DNA of 64,000 nt from Lentisphaerota bacterium (GTDB taxonomy: Bacteria; Verrucomicrobiota; Lentisphaeria; Victivallales; Victivallaceae): assembly GCA_015061815.1 (NCBI GenBank), contig SUVW01000010.1:27713-91712 (forward strand). The letters run 5' to 3'. Under the pieces are notes generated by a model, which was given only the letters and a program-made list of their open reading frames with translations, ran no database searches and was not told the DNA's origin. Position numbers and translations under genes: made by a program. This document shows, one piece after another, positions 27,930-39,033 of the stretch; within the stretch, counting starts at the first letter, position 1; every line of letters begins with the position of its first letter.

Positions 27930-30900
27930 GTGCGGATCTCGAATGGAGAAAGTTCCAGTTCAAGTCTGCCGTCCGGCAATGTTTCCATATCTCCATCACG
28001 CCACTCTATCAGGTCGGTCGGACAGATTTTGACCGGGCCGGAAAAACGAATCTCCCCGCCGGAGAAACGGCCTTTGGTCTCTACGATCCGGATGATATGA
28101 CAAGCGGATTTTTCTGCCTTTTTCACCGTTCCGAGCGACAATCCTTCGCCGTGTATCTGACAGAATGATTCGACTGAAGTGTTTTTGAATCCATTGAATA
28201 CCAACGCTTCCCGGTTGAGTGACGCAGCTTCGGCAAGCAATCCGGAATCCAGTGCCGCACCATCATGCAAATAGAATGAATAGGTGAATTCATGTTCACC
28301 CAGATCGGCATTGAAGTCCGGATATTTGGGTGAACGCAGCAGTGCCAGATCCAGCGTGGCCCCCTTGACCCGGTATCCGTATTTGCAATCATTGAGCAGT
28401 GCCGCACCGCAACGGCTGTCGGAAATATCCGCATACCGGTGGCCGCAAACTTCAAACTGCGCAGTTTCCCAACTGGTGTTGTTGCCGGTGGAACGACGGA
28501 TATTGCCGTACTGGATGTCAAAAAGAGCTTCCGGAGCATTGACCGCCGTCGGGAATGCCGTCCGCAGCATCTTTCTGACTTCCTGCCAGAAAATGCGGTT
28601 TTCAAAATCCAGACGGCTCCCGTTTCTATTCAGTTTGACCTTCTGATGCAACACAGATCTGCCGAAGCGGTAAGTGAATTCCAGACAGTCATAAACTTCT
28701 CCTTTAAAGCCGCACCAGCTGTCAGCGGCAAGTACGCTGTTGACCTCATCCGGATAGAATATATCCACATCCCATGCTTCATAAATATTGGGCTGATCGT
28801 GATACAATGTCAAAATATTTCCCGGTGCAGAGAGCATTTCCCGCCGGTTCTTTTTGTCGGTGGCCCGGAGCAACCGGCCGGAAGAATCAAACTCAAAACG
28901 GACAGAATCATTTTCCAACACCGGTTGTTCCAGCACCCTGACCGGAACAACCTGCCGCCTGCCGCCTTTTTTCAGAGAGGTGAAACTGTTGCCCTCAAGC
29001 ACCATATCGACAGCAACTTTGCCGGATTTTTCATCCTGCACCGTCAACAGCTGCCCTTCGGCACTTATTACTTCGTATCCCTGCCACTCTTCCGGCAGGA
29101 TCACCGTTTGACGGCACTTTTCCGACAGGGTATTTACCACTGTGGCCCATTTGTCATCCCGGACAAAAAGTTTTTCCGCCGCCATCGCCGCTATCCGGCG
29201 GCAGCCATCAGTTATTTCCGCATGGTCAGCGGCGGCATCTTTGTAGACCATACCGATGGAAGAACCGGGGATAATATCGTGAAACTGGTTGCACAAAAGC
29301 AATTTCCACAGCCGGTCGAATTCTTCAGCCGGATATGACTCCAGCGGCAGATGTGAAGCCATGAATTCAGCAGCGGACAGCAGCTGTTCATTTTTCCGGT
29401 TGGCCCGCTTGACCGCAGATTGCGTGGTGAACGTACCCCGGTGGAACTCCAGATACAACTCTCCGGAAAATTTTTCCAGCTTATCCTGATCTTTTTCCAA
29501 CTCCCGGAAAAAATCTCCGGCGCGGCGGCAGCAGACTTTCGGTGTGTATTCCCAATCCTGCACCCGCCGGAAATTTTCCATATACTCCTCATTGGGGCCG
29601 CCGCCGCCGTCACCGATACCGAAAAGCGAAATGAATTTATCCAGAAAACCATTCTCTTTGAACTCGTTCTGCGCCTTTATCAATTTGCCCGGCAGCAGTT
29701 TGGAATTATACGTTTTTTCCGGCGGGAAGTGGGATAATACCTGACTGCCGTCGATCCCCTGCCAGATGAAAGTATCATGCGGAAAAGTATTTATGGTACT
29801 CCATGATAGTTTCTGGGTCAGAAAAAAATCACACCCGGATTTGCGGATGATCTGCGGCATGGCGGCAGAGTAACCGAAAACATCCGGCAGCCAGAGATTT
29901 TTCACCTCAATGCCGAATTCGTCATAAAAAAAGTTTTTGCCATGCACGAATTGCCGGATCATGGATTCTCCGGAAATGAGATTGCAGTCCGCTTCCACCC
30001 ACATGCCGCCCTGCAGCTCCCAGCGTCCCTCGGCCACCCGGCGTTTGATCTGGCGGTAAAGTTCCGGATAATGTTCCTTGACAAACATATACAACTGGGG
30101 CTGGGAGGCTCCGAAAATATATTCCGGATACTTTTCCAGCAGCCGCAATTGACTGGCAAAAGTCCGGGCGGCCTTGCGGATGCTCTCACGCACCGGCCAG
30201 AGCCAGCCGACATCCAGATGGGCATGTCCGACTGCCCAGACCGTCAATGCCGAAGCTGCCGCCGGCTGCTGCAGCACTTTCTGCAGCACCTGCCTTGCCT
30301 GAACTGCCTTGCCCGGATCATCCTGATAAATACACACCGCCTGATGCAGTGTCCGGAGCATGATATTGGCGCGGTAATCATTTTCCGGCATGGCATTCAT
30401 CGCATCAAACATCACGCGGATATCCAGAAGCAGTTCCCAGACATCCTGACGGAATTCGACCAGCCGCATGGTTTTGGCGACCGCATCGAAAGAACCTTCA
30501 GGATGCAAAGTATCCAGAGCCACTTCGTAGGGCAGATCCACTCCGAAAAGGTGATTGGCGGCGGCTTCCGCATAAAATTCCACCTTTTCCCCGCCGGAAA
30601 TTTCACCGATTACCCAGCGTTCTTTGGTAAATCCCGGATCGTGTACCGAACCGGCGGTCAAGCCGCACAAGGGAACTCCGGCAGCATCGGTCAGCAATAT
30701 CTCCCCGCCGAGATTCAGCAGCAGTGCGGCAGTTTTTCCCTGCCAATTTTCCGGAACTTCACCCTGCAGATGGAACCAGGCACTCTCCCACTTTTCCCCC
30801 CAGCGGTCACCCTCGGCGACCGGACGGAAGGTCAAATCGCCGATGCCGGAAAATTTCACCGGCTTGACAGAATGGGCAAATTCACTCTGCAAAACAATGG

Positions 30901-30985
30901 ATTCACCGTAAATATCTGCCTGTCTGCGCTCCAGAAACAGCCGGATATGCTCGTGATAAATTTTGTTGATGTTCCGGTTATTCAT
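27908..30985 (-). CDS. Alpha-mannosidase, glycoside hydrolase family 38
   Basis: VGHAHLDVGWLWPVRES, LWLPDVFGYSAAMPQIIRKSG, FHDIIPGSSIGMVYKDA. Confidence 0.92.
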   Translation of the reverse strand: MNNRNINKIYHEHIRLFLERRQADIYGESIVLQSEFAHSVKPVKFSGIGDLTFRPVAEGDRWGEKWESAWFHLQGEVPENWQGKTAALLLNLGGEILLTDAAGVPLCGLTAGSVHDPGFTKERWVIGEISGGEKVEFYAEAAANHLFGVDLPYEVALDTLHPEGSFDAVAKTMRLVEFRQDVWELLLDIRVMFDAMNAMPENDYRANIMLRTLHQAVCIYQDDPGKAVQARQVLQKVLQQPAAASALTVWAVGHAHLDVGWLWPVRESIRKAARTFASQLRLLEKYPEYIFGASQPQLYMFVKEHYPELYRQIKRRVAEGRWELQGGMWVEADCNLISGESMIRQFVHGKNFFYDEFGIEVKNLWLPDVFGYSAAMPQIIRKSGCDFFLTQKLSWSTINTFPHDTFIWQGIDGSQVLSHFPPEKTYNSKLLPGKLIKAQNEFKENGFLDKFISLFGIGDGGGGPNEEYMENFRRVQDWEYTPKVCCRRAGDFFRELEKDQDKLEKFSGELYLEFHRGTFTTQSAVKRANRKNEQLLSAAEFMASHLPLESYPAEEFDRLWKLLLCNQFHDIIPGSSIGMVYKDAAADHAEITDGCRRIAAMAAEKLFVRDDKWATVVNTLSEKCRQTVILPEEWQGYEVISAEGQLLTVQDEKSGKVAVDMVLEGNSFTSLKKGGRRQVVPVRVLEQPVLENDSVRFEFDSSGRLLRATDKKNRREMLSAPGNILTLYHDQPNIYEAWDVDIFYPDEVNSVLAADSWCGFKGEVYDCLEFTYRFGRSVLHQKVKLNRNGSRLDFENRIFWQEVRKMLRTAFPTAVNAPEALFDIQYGNIRRSTGNNTSWETAQFEVCGHRYADISDSRCGAALLNDCKYGYRVKGATLDLALLRSPKYPDFNADLGEHEFTYSFYLHDGAALDSGLLAEAASLNREALVFNGFKNTSVESFCQIHGEGLSLGTVKKAEKSACHIIRIVETKGRFSGGEIRFSGPVKICPTDLIEWRDGDMETLPDGRLELELSPFEIRTYKVFAV

Positions 30986-31022
30986 TGCAACTCCTTTTCA
31001 AGCTGTTGATAAACAATAAAAA

Positions 31023-31048
31023 CCCGCCGCGTTATACATCACGGCGGG
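31023..31048 (-). terminator. Rho-independent terminator downstream of 31062..33662
   Basis: Minus strand cccgccgtgatgtataacgcggcggg followed by tttttatt. Confidence 0.75.
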
Positions 31049-31061
31049 CAAACAGTTTCAC

Positions 31062-33662
31062 TTACAGAATGATCGCACAAGTTTCATTCCAGTCATTCAA
31101 TTTGATATCGATGATGAACTTACCTTTGCCATCGGGGGTTATAGAGTAATCCGCCGTTTTCGGCATGCCGTTGTCATCATACTGGTAAACGCCCTGCGGA
31201 GCGATATCCAGCACAAATTTCCGGGAAACTGCAGTCAGGATGCGTTCTTTGCCGATGATGAAGCCTTTACCCAGTTCCACCGGGGTGATGGGGAACATTT
31301 TATCCAGAATGCCGTAACCGCCGTAACGTTCATCGACTCCGACATGGTAATTGTAGTAGACCAGTCCGTGCCGCAGAGCAATGATGATGGAACGGTTCAA
31401 TATTTTTCCCCACTGTTTACGGTCGGCAAGATGCATATGCGGACGGATTCCCAGCGTGGACGGCGTGGAACTCAACTGCCCCAGAGCCTGATAGAGGAAG
31501 TCAGAGGGTTCATCTTTGCTCAACAAAGTATCCGTGACATTGTTATTCTCCATTTCCGTGAAACGCACACCTGGAACCAAAGTTTCCTCCTCGGTACACG
31601 GTTGGGTATTGGCGATGAAAATCCCGCCTTTATCCAGCACATGCCGGGTGATATTCACCCGCGCTGAAGATGCCGTGACGGTGTAATCATAAAGTTTTTC
31701 TTTGATTTTGCCGTCCGCACTCATATTCACGGAAAAACCATCCCATTTATCGAATCTGGCCCGGTCGACCCGGTTCCATGCCGCAGCTCCGGCAGCAAAC
31801 TGGTCGATGTAAATACCGTTGTATCCGCACTCATCCATCAGATAATCGATCAGGGAAAGCAGGTGCTTATAGCGGTAGTTACCCACTTCCGCATAGACAA
31901 AGAGATCGATAAAAGGCGGTTTGGAGAAGAAGTTTTCCACCACGATGCGGCCGTTTTTATCCCGGATCATGCTGTCGGCATTGGGATTGGATTCCAGAAG
32001 TTTGGATTGTGCGGCATTGAGTTTGATACCGTAATGCCGGGAGTCGCCGGGTTTGCCGGGCAGGATCTCTCCGCCGGGGAGCTTGGTGATATCTACCGCA
32101 AAAAGGTTGTGTTCCAAAGTGGCCAGCAGTTTCATACCCGGATCTTTGGCATGGATCGCCGCAAGTTCCTCTTCAGCCATCTTTTTGATCTCTTCGCGGG
32201 ATTTGCCGGAACCATTCATATATTCGATCCAGGGGACACCGTTGACGATCGAGTTGCGCATGGTTTTCGGCCACTCTTTCCACGCCCGGTGTCCGAATTT
32301 GAACGGGCCGGGAATGGTGACATTGTTGCGGTTCAGCTCCCGGCGGAGCAGATTCAGATAGACGAATTCATCCGGAGAAGCCATCACATGCACCAAACGT
32401 ACAATCGTGTGGCTTTTTCCGGCGGGGATACCGAGATGAGTGTTGGTGAAGTTGACCGAATTACCGACATGGCAGGCCAGAGTCTGATTGCGGAAAATCG
32501 AATCATACGCCATCATACCGGCAGAAGCATTGCCTTTGATCGCCAGCACCGTCGGATTTGCACCGATGCCATCACGGATATCCACATCGGTATTCCCGGC
32601 GAGGAAATATTTTTTACTGCCGAGCAATTCATCGGTTATCAGGTTGTACCGCACTGCCACCGCGATATCCTCTTTGGAATGGTTATGCAGAGTGTCTTCG
32701 ATCCGCAAACCTTTCTGCCAGCGGGAAATTTTTCTGGTCAGAGTATATTGTGCGGAAACAGCTTTGACTGTAACTACCCCGTCTTTTGCGGAAATGACCG
32801 GCTTCCAGCTTTTCACCCCGGAATATTTTCCGGCGGAAAGAGTGTTGTATTTCATTTCCGGAGTCGCCGGATAGGAGAAGTCCGACTGCAAGGCAAAAGT
32901 TTCTTTACCGACTTTAAGCAGCATATCGCCGCCGTCGGTTACTTCCGCTTTACCCTCCGGCAGAGCGATTTGAGCGACCGTTTTGCCCGGGGTGGCAGGA
33001 TAGGCAAAAAGTTCCTGCGCCGGACGTCCGTTATTCACCGTTTTTTCCGGAACCAGATCGATCTGCAAACCGCCGATAAGCATATCTATCTGCGGACTGA
33101 CTCCATTGCGTTTGATATAACGCAGCAGATAGTTATTGGTCAGAACGAGGGTATTTTCGTTGGCTGATTCGACCCGGTTATCTGCACCGATCTCAATAAA
33201 ATTGACACAATCGGTGATATCAAGGGCGAAACGATACCTCTCTTTTTTGGCATTTTTCACTCTGCCGTCAAATTTACCGGCGGGGCCGGGGCCGAAAAAG
33301 ACCTGCAGCATATCGCCTTTCCACCAGGGTTCATTGCCGATGGAAGTCTGCATTTCGCTGCCCCGGTAGAGCAGACGTTTTTCGCCGGAAGAGATATTTT
33401 CCCGCAGCCGGGCATCATTGAGGCGCAACTGCAGATAGTGATTCCAGCCGGAACATTTTCCCATTTCGAGCCATGAATCAAAAGACAATACCACCCGCAT
33501 TTTCTCCATTTGCGGCAATGCCGGGAACTTCACGGTCACAGTTGTCGGGTGCTTGCCGGAAACTATACGTATATCTCCCGGATGTTTCCAAACCGTCCGG
33601 TTTCCCGCCGCCGACACCATTACAGCGGAAAGGAAAAACAACCAAATGCACAACTTCTTCAT
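31062..33662 (-). CDS. Secreted glycosidase-like protein (866 aa, signal peptide)
   Basis: KKLCIWLFFLSAVMVSAAG signal peptide; YIDQFAAGAAAWNR and DUF6259-like central region; family assignment tentative. Confidence 0.65.
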   Translation of the reverse strand: MKKLCIWLFFLSAVMVSAAGNRTVWKHPGDIRIVSGKHPTTVTVKFPALPQMEKMRVVLSFDSWLEMGKCSGWNHYLQLRLNDARLRENISSGEKRLLYRGSEMQTSIGNEPWWKGDMLQVFFGPGPAGKFDGRVKNAKKERYRFALDITDCVNFIEIGADNRVESANENTLVLTNNYLLRYIKRNGVSPQIDMLIGGLQIDLVPEKTVNNGRPAQELFAYPATPGKTVAQIALPEGKAEVTDGGDMLLKVGKETFALQSDFSYPATPEMKYNTLSAGKYSGVKSWKPVISAKDGVVTVKAVSAQYTLTRKISRWQKGLRIEDTLHNHSKEDIAVAVRYNLITDELLGSKKYFLAGNTDVDIRDGIGANPTVLAIKGNASAGMMAYDSIFRNQTLACHVGNSVNFTNTHLGIPAGKSHTIVRLVHVMASPDEFVYLNLLRRELNRNNVTIPGPFKFGHRAWKEWPKTMRNSIVNGVPWIEYMNGSGKSREEIKKMAEEELAAIHAKDPGMKLLATLEHNLFAVDITKLPGGEILPGKPGDSRHYGIKLNAAQSKLLESNPNADSMIRDKNGRIVVENFFSKPPFIDLFVYAEVGNYRYKHLLSLIDYLMDECGYNGIYIDQFAAGAAAWNRVDRARFDKWDGFSVNMSADGKIKEKLYDYTVTASSARVNITRHVLDKGGIFIANTQPCTEEETLVPGVRFTEMENNNVTDTLLSKDEPSDFLYQALGQLSSTPSTLGIRPHMHLADRKQWGKILNRSIIIALRHGLVYYNYHVGVDERYGGYGILDKMFPITPVELGKGFIIGKERILTAVSRKFVLDIAPQGVYQYDDNGMPKTADYSITPDGKGKFIIDIKLNDWNETCAIIL

Positions 33663-33683
33663 TATTTATGATAAATCCTTATA

Positions 33684-34427
33684 TTACTGAATTTCTACAA
33701 CAACACCATTCTGGTTGCGGACATAGGTGAAATCATTTTCCAGATCTTTCAATTTCCCCGGAGCCAGAGCCGACACATGGCCGTCAAAGAAACAGGTATT
33801 GATGATTCCATTGTGCCGCTGCATCGGAGAATAATTTTTATGCTCTTCCATAGAACCGATCATCCATGTCCCCTGCAAAATATTGCTGTTCCGTGCCGAA
33901 TCAGCATAAAACATGGTATTGGACGGGTTTTTGAAGTTGGTAATATAATACGCTGAAAGATCTGTTTCGTCAATATTACCAGCTTTTTGAGTGAAAATAT
34001 TTCCGTAATGATCCAAATAATCATCACGTTTGGCATCCCGCTGTAATGTCCATATACCATAAACCAGGTTGTAAATCATTCCGTCATCATCGCATGGAGC
34101 TGTTGACGGACAGAGATATAATGCATCTCCTTTTTGAGTATAGCCGGTTCTGGTAAAAGTTTCAGGGAATGGATAACCGGTTTTGGTCGCTCCCTGGATC
34201 GGTGTCATATCTTTATTGGCATCGGCATACTGCATACTGATCATACCCAGCTGTTTAAGGTTGTTGACACAGCTTGCCGCCCGTCCGCGTTCCCGGGCGG
34301 AATTCAGTGCCGGAAGCAGGATTGCTGCCAAAATCGCAATGATTGCGATTACAACGAGCAATTCGATCAGAGTAAAGCCATTCGGCTTTACTCTCTCCGG
34401 AGAGAGTGATTGTTTTTTCTTTGTCAT
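33684..34427 (-). CDS. Prepilin-type N-terminal domain protein with H-X9-DG motif
   Basis: [63 protein letters not shown] fits H-X9-DG. Confidence 0.9.
   Translation of the reverse strand: MTKKKQSLSPERVKPNGFTLIELLVVIAIIAILAAILLPALNSARERGRAASCVNNLKQLGMISMQYADANKDMTPIQGATKTGYPFPETFTRTGYTQKGDALYLCPSTAPCDDDGMIYNLVYGIWTLQRDAKRDDYLDHYGNIFTQKAGNIDETDLSAYYITNFKNPSNTMFYADSARNSNILQGTWMIGSMEEHKNYSPMQRHNGIINTCFFDGHVSALAPGKLKDLENDFTYVRNQNGVVVEIQ
34369..34407 (-). promoter_or_regulatory. Overlapping palindromes in prepilin leader coding sequence
   Basis: AGAGTAAAGCC-attc-GGCTTTACTCT (34369-34394) overlaps perfect palindrome ACTCTCTCCGGAGAGAGT (34390-34407). Confidence 0.8.
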
Positions 34428-34506
34428 GATCCATTTTCCTTTCCTGTTTTTGCGGAGATTTTCCGACTCCCGGAAAACTCCAGTTTTACAACTTGCCCAA
34501 CCCATT

Positions 34507-36627
34507 TTACCTTAATTTGATCAGCACCGCATTCAACGGCGGTACAGTCAAATCCAACTTCCCGTCAGCGAATTCATCCGTCATATTTTCCAGCGAATGA
34601 ATGCTTCCGGACCTTATACCGTCAAAAGTGATTTCGCACTTTTCACTGCTTTTACCATAGTTGACCAGCAGCAGCTCCTCCCTGCCGTCGATCTGCCACA
34701 GTGCCGCTTCCAGAGCCGGGAGCGCAGTATGACTGCCGTCAACAGCGGTAACTTCCCGCATTTTACAATCGATCTGCGGCGGTTTGATCATCTTCCCCCG
34801 GCTCAAAGCCGCTTTAGCAGCCGACTGCCGCCACGCACAAAGGTTGCGCATCAATATTTGCAAACTCTCCTGTTCCGGTTCCGGCACCTCCCAGCGCAAT
34901 CCCCAGTGCCAGTGGATCCTGCCGTCATTTTTCAAAACCAGAGAGAGCAGATTGCCGTTGACGAAGTTCCATGCCAGAGTCCATTGCAGGAAAAACGGCG
35001 TTGCTTCAAAATCTATCCATGCATGCAAACACACTCCGTTGCCGCTGAATCCGGCAACATATTCATGATACAAGTACGGATACAACGGCACCGGCTGTCC
35101 GGCGGCCCCCCAGGCAAGATGTGAACGCAGATCATTGAAAATGCACACATCCATGTATGGTTCAGCGGCGGCATTTTCACATCCGAGAACCATTTTACCT
35201 GCGGCATCCTGCGCCCGGGCAAGCAAATTTTGCATTGCTTCACTCTGCCGGTGATCCGGCAGATCGCCATGTCCGTGTTCTCTGGCATAACACAGCGGGG
35301 AAGTGCATCCCTGATTCTGGTCGAAATATTGCAGATAATCCACCCCCTGCGCTGAAGCCAATGAGATTTGGCGGCAAACCGTATCCGCCGTAAACTTCCG
35401 GGACGGACACAATTCATAACCGATGCGCTGACTGGTCGGCCCGTTGCAGACCAGAGCAAAAGCTTCCCCGTGCGGACCTTTGCACACCTCTTTGATCAGC
35501 TCTTTTTCTTCAAACTCTTTGCGGCAGTCGTAACTGCGTTCGATCATACTCTGCTGGGTCCAGCCGATCCCGGAACAGTAAAGCCCCACACGGTCACCCT
35601 TTTCATGCATCCGGTCGATAAAATTTTTCAACAACTGTTCTCCACCGGCCGGCGGCCAGACATAAGGAGGAGCCCAGGGCGCAGTACCTTCCCAGTGGAT
35701 AAGCAGTGACAGCAGCGGATTTTTCCACAACTGCCGGTACTTGTCCATTACCGGCAGTGCCCGGTCATAGGGATAATATTCATTGAAAGACATATCTCCG
35801 TGATCTATTCCGTAACCTTTTACCGGATAGACCAATACGACCGGAGCATCCATCAGCCACTGCGGAGCGCGTTTTTCCAGTTTTTCCGGGAGCAGGCGGT
35901 TTTCTTCCAGATAGTTGCGGTAAATTTCCGCCGCATCCTGCCACTGGCCGGAAAATCCCCGGATCACCGTTTCATAACCGATCTCTCCCCGGCCGCCGGT
36001 AAAATGCTGGATGAAAGGATAAAATCCATCCTCCCCATCCGGCATGAAGTCGATCGTTTTGGGTGAATGCTGTTTATCCTCGACCCCGAAATAAAGACCG
36101 CTGCCGGAATCATTGCAGAGAGCTTCAAACTGCATTGCCGCCGGACCGGGATAAAAATTGCTCACTCCGGTAAGCGGATAAGCGGCTTCCCGGCAGGAAA
36201 AGTAGGATTCTCTCTGACGCTTTTCCAGATCTCTGACCATTGTCCCCTCGGCGTAAGGCAGTAAAAATTTACCGCCTGCCGGACGGCGGAGCGGCAGTTC
36301 CGGAAAACTCATCCACTCCATTGACAGATCATCCCGGTCAAGAGATGCCGATGCTGACCAGCGCGACTCTTCCCGGTCGCATTTTACCGATATTTGCACC
36401 GATAAATCAGGAAGCAATTTGGTGCCGGTAAAGGTCAATTGCCAGTTTTCACCATCTTTTTCCACCCGGCACTTCCGGAAATCAGCACGGCTGAACCGCA
36501 AAGGATTACCGGCAAAATCCCGGAATTGAAGCGTGAAAAGCCGCAATTGTCCAGGTACGGCAAATTCAACCCCGCCGTATGCAAGTGATTGCAAAGTTCC
36601 GGTCTGATCGAACGACAAACAAAACAT
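34507..36627 (-). CDS. DUF6259-like / glycoside-hydrolase-like protein (706 aa)
   Basis: YYPVKGYG..., [35 protein letters not shown] barrel-like motifs. Confidence 0.7.
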   Translation of the reverse strand: MFCLSFDQTGTLQSLAYGGVEFAVPGQLRLFTLQFRDFAGNPLRFSRADFRKCRVEKDGENWQLTFTGTKLLPDLSVQISVKCDREESRWSASASLDRDDLSMEWMSFPELPLRRPAGGKFLLPYAEGTMVRDLEKRQRESYFSCREAAYPLTGVSNFYPGPAAMQFEALCNDSGSGLYFGVEDKQHSPKTIDFMPDGEDGFYPFIQHFTGGRGEIGYETVIRGFSGQWQDAAEIYRNYLEENRLLPEKLEKRAPQWLMDAPVVLVYPVKGYGIDHGDMSFNEYYPYDRALPVMDKYRQLWKNPLLSLLIHWEGTAPWAPPYVWPPAGGEQLLKNFIDRMHEKGDRVGLYCSGIGWTQQSMIERSYDCRKEFEEKELIKEVCKGPHGEAFALVCNGPTSQRIGYELCPSRKFTADTVCRQISLASAQGVDYLQYFDQNQGCTSPLCYAREHGHGDLPDHRQSEAMQNLLARAQDAAGKMVLGCENAAAEPYMDVCIFNDLRSHLAWGAAGQPVPLYPYLYHEYVAGFSGNGVCLHAWIDFEATPFFLQWTLAWNFVNGNLLSLVLKNDGRIHWHWGLRWEVPEPEQESLQILMRNLCAWRQSAAKAALSRGKMIKPPQIDCKMREVTAVDGSHTALPALEAALWQIDGREELLLVNYGKSSEKCEITFDGIRSGSIHSLENMTDEFADGKLDLTVPPLNAVLIKLR

Positions 36628-36799
36628 TTTCTGTACCTTTATTATAAATTTCTGTCATGTTCTGCGTTTAATATATCCGCAAATCACTGTTGTGTAAAGA
36701 AATAAAATAATAAATAAATGTAATGATCCGCTATTTTTACGCTGTTTTACCGGATTTGACCGGGAATTCCGGTATCGTTATATGAGGAAAATTATTGAT

Positions 36800-37120
36800 A
36801 ATGTCCCAAATTTTGTAAAACTTGCATTCCGGAGCCGCCGATCGCGATTTATACGTTCTGCTTAAAATACGGGGTTTCCCATCAGCTTGTCCCGGCACAG
36901 CGAAACAGAGGCTGCGGGAGCAAGGTAACGTAAACCTGCCCGGCTGAACCGGTATACGATGATTTGACAAGAGATCATCCGCGATGCAACGCCGCACCGG
37001 CAAAAGCCGCGCGGGATAAGGCCGGGTTTTGCGACGGACAAGGTGCCGGAGTGTATAAAAATGTACCCGGCTGTACCGGCGCAGGAGCAAGGCACGGGAT
37101 CATCCGCGATGCTCCGCCGG
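36800..37120 (-). repeat. Degenerate copy E of the intergenic repeat family
   Basis: Minus strand gaatgcaagttttacaaaatttgggacatt tail retained; upstream module gttgcatcgcggatgatctcttgtcaaatcatcgtataccggttcagccgggcaggtttac matches F and B; TTGACA promoter core lost. Confidence 0.75.
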
Positions 37121-37849
37121 AAGGAGGAGATGCTGCAGCTCAACTTTAGCCAAAGAATGGGCTATGTTCTCCCGCAAATCCGGGATCCTCTCTGCCAATC
37201 CCTCAATAAGCGTACCGATTTCCGCCCGGTCACCGCCACTGACCACCTCTTCATACCGGCACTTTCCCGCCGTCCGGGGAAATCCGAACTCTCCGGCCGC
37301 CGCGATTATCTGCTTTTCCGGAACCAGAACCAGCGGCCGGATTATCACCGGATTCGCCCGGTCTGACGGTTCAACCAGCGGCGCCATCGAACTTATCCCC
37401 TGTCCCCGGCACACACTCATAAAAAAGCTGGTTATCACATCATCCAGATGCTGTCCCAGTGCCAGTTTGCTGCACCGCAATTCCCGCGCAAGGCCGTACA
37501 ATTTGCCCCGCCGCAGCCGGGAACACAATACGCACGGGGATTTTTCCATGCCTTTTTCGCGGATTATTTCCGGAATATTCAGCCTGACTGTGTGATGTTC
37601 CCACTTCTGCTCCCGGCAATATCCGGCGATCTTATCGCAATCAAAATGGGGGAAGCCGGGGTCAAAGGTCGCCGCGACCAGCGAAAATTTTACCGGCGCA
37701 TGCTGACGGAGATGTTCCAATACATGCATCAGAATAAAACTGTCCTTGCCGCCGGAAAGTCCGACCAGTATCCGGTCGCCTTCACCGGTCAGATGATAAC
37801 GCACACAGGCTTCTCCGGCCAGACGGCAGACTTTGCGGAATTCACTCAT
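37100..37849 (-). CDS. TtcA-like PP-loop ATPase (tRNA thiolation family)
   Basis: ILVGLSGGKDSFILMHVL PP-loop, CVLCSRLRRGKLY. Confidence 0.85.
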   Translation of the reverse strand: MSEFRKVCRLAGEACVRYHLTGEGDRILVGLSGGKDSFILMHVLEHLRQHAPVKFSLVAATFDPGFPHFDCDKIAGYCREQKWEHHTVRLNIPEIIREKGMEKSPCVLCSRLRRGKLYGLARELRCSKLALGQHLDDVITSFFMSVCRGQGISSMAPLVEPSDRANPVIIRPLVLVPEKQIIAAAGEFGFPRTAGKCRYEEVVSGGDRAEIGTLIEGLAERIPDLRENIAHSLAKVELQHLLLPAEHRG

Positions 37850-38454
37850 TTTTCCGCTTCAGCCGGGGGGAAGAATTCAGCCAGATGCTCCCGCAGTTTC
37901 ACCAGAGGCAATCCGATGATATTTTCCAATTCACCGGTGTAACTGCTTATCAGCATGTCGCCATGCTCCTGAATGGCATACGCTCCGGCTTTATCCAGCA
38001 CATCAACTTTGGCCAGATATCCGGCAATATCCTCTTCAGTAAGTTCCCTGAATGTCACCTGCGACGTTTCGCTCCACACCAGATGTATGCTCCGGCGCAG
38101 ACAGATCAGAGCCATTGCGGTAATGACTTCATGTGTCCTGCCGGACAATTCCCGCAGAAATGCCGCCGCTTCGTCAAGATCTGCAGGTTTTCCCATCACC
38201 CGGTTGCCGGAAATTATCAGAGTATCCGCGCCGAGAACAAAATCTTTGCGGTGACGTTTGGCGACAGCCGCCGCCTTGATCGAGGCATTGACCCGGGGCA
38301 CACTGCGCAGATCCGCTGCCGTGTCGATCTCTCTGGTCGGCAGAAATTCCACCAGAAAATCCGGCTTGCATCTTTTCAACAGCTCCTGGCGGCGCGGTGA
38401 TTGTGAAGCCAGATAGAGTCTGGTCGGTTCAATTACTCTTTTCCGCCGCTTCAT
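37846..38454 (-). CDS. Maf-family nucleotide pyrophosphatase
   Basis: LYLASQSPRRQELLKRC, FVLGADTLI, LSGRTHEVITA, DKAGAYAIQEHG. Confidence 0.92.
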   Translation of the reverse strand: MKRRKRVIEPTRLYLASQSPRRQELLKRCKPDFLVEFLPTREIDTAADLRSVPRVNASIKAAAVAKRHRKDFVLGADTLIISGNRVMGKPADLDEAAAFLRELSGRTHEVITAMALICLRRSIHLVWSETSQVTFRELTEEDIAGYLAKVDVLDKAGAYAIQEHGDMLISSYTGELENIIGLPLVKLREHLAEFFPPAEAEK

Positions 38455-39019
38455 CTTTTTCTCCGGCTGACTGTTCAGATGAAACTTCCGGTAAACTGTC
38501 CCCGGCAGTGACATCATCCGGCAGAGTGCTGCCGGCCGGAACATCTCCGGCGGTCCCGCAACAGGATGCGATAGTCAGTTTGACCTTATCCACATCGCTG
38601 ATCCCGAAAACCTGCTGCATCTGATTTTTTACGATCAGGGTCAATTTATCCATCAACTGCGGCGCAGTTCCCTTGCCGGCATCCATTTTTGCCCGGATAT
38701 CTATATCATATTTACCGGCGCGCCGGTAAATGCGTATCCGGATGATCTCCAGACACTCCAACGCATCCGCCGCGTGACGTATCACACTGGCCGCCGCATG
38801 GGAACTGATACTTATCTCTCCTGATTTACCTGTGCAGTGCAGCACGGTACAGGCTTTGCGCCGGGCAAACAGCCAGATTATGAACCGCAACACAAACAGC
38901 AGCACGATACCGGCAATAATGCCGATTACCACTCCCCGCACAAACTCATTGTCGCTGATGCTCTCGATCAATTTGTTGTGCGATATCCACTCGATACCGC
39001 GACTCAAATACTCTTTCAT
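38429..39019 (-). CDS. Hypothetical membrane-anchored protein (AmaP/Asp23-like)
   Basis: TM segment VVIGIIAGIVLLFVLRFIIWLFA followed by GEISISSHAAASVIRHAADAL. Confidence 0.65.
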   Translation of the reverse strand: MKEYLSRGIEWISHNKLIESISDNEFVRGVVIGIIAGIVLLFVLRFIIWLFARRKACTVLHCTGKSGEISISSHAAASVIRHAADALECLEIIRIRIYRRAGKYDIDIRAKMDAGKGTAPQLMDKLTLIVKNQMQQVFGISDVDKVKLTIASCCGTAGDVPAGSTLPDDVTAGDSLPEVSSEQSAGEKDEAAEKSN

Positions 39020-39033
39020 AATACTCTCCCTGA

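Noticed and set aside
31863-33167. 434-aa plus-strand ORF opposite the secreted glycosidase-like gene
   Set aside because: Antisense shadow ORF; composition is F/H/R-rich as in other shadow ORFs here, whereas the minus strand has a signal peptide and folds like an enzyme.
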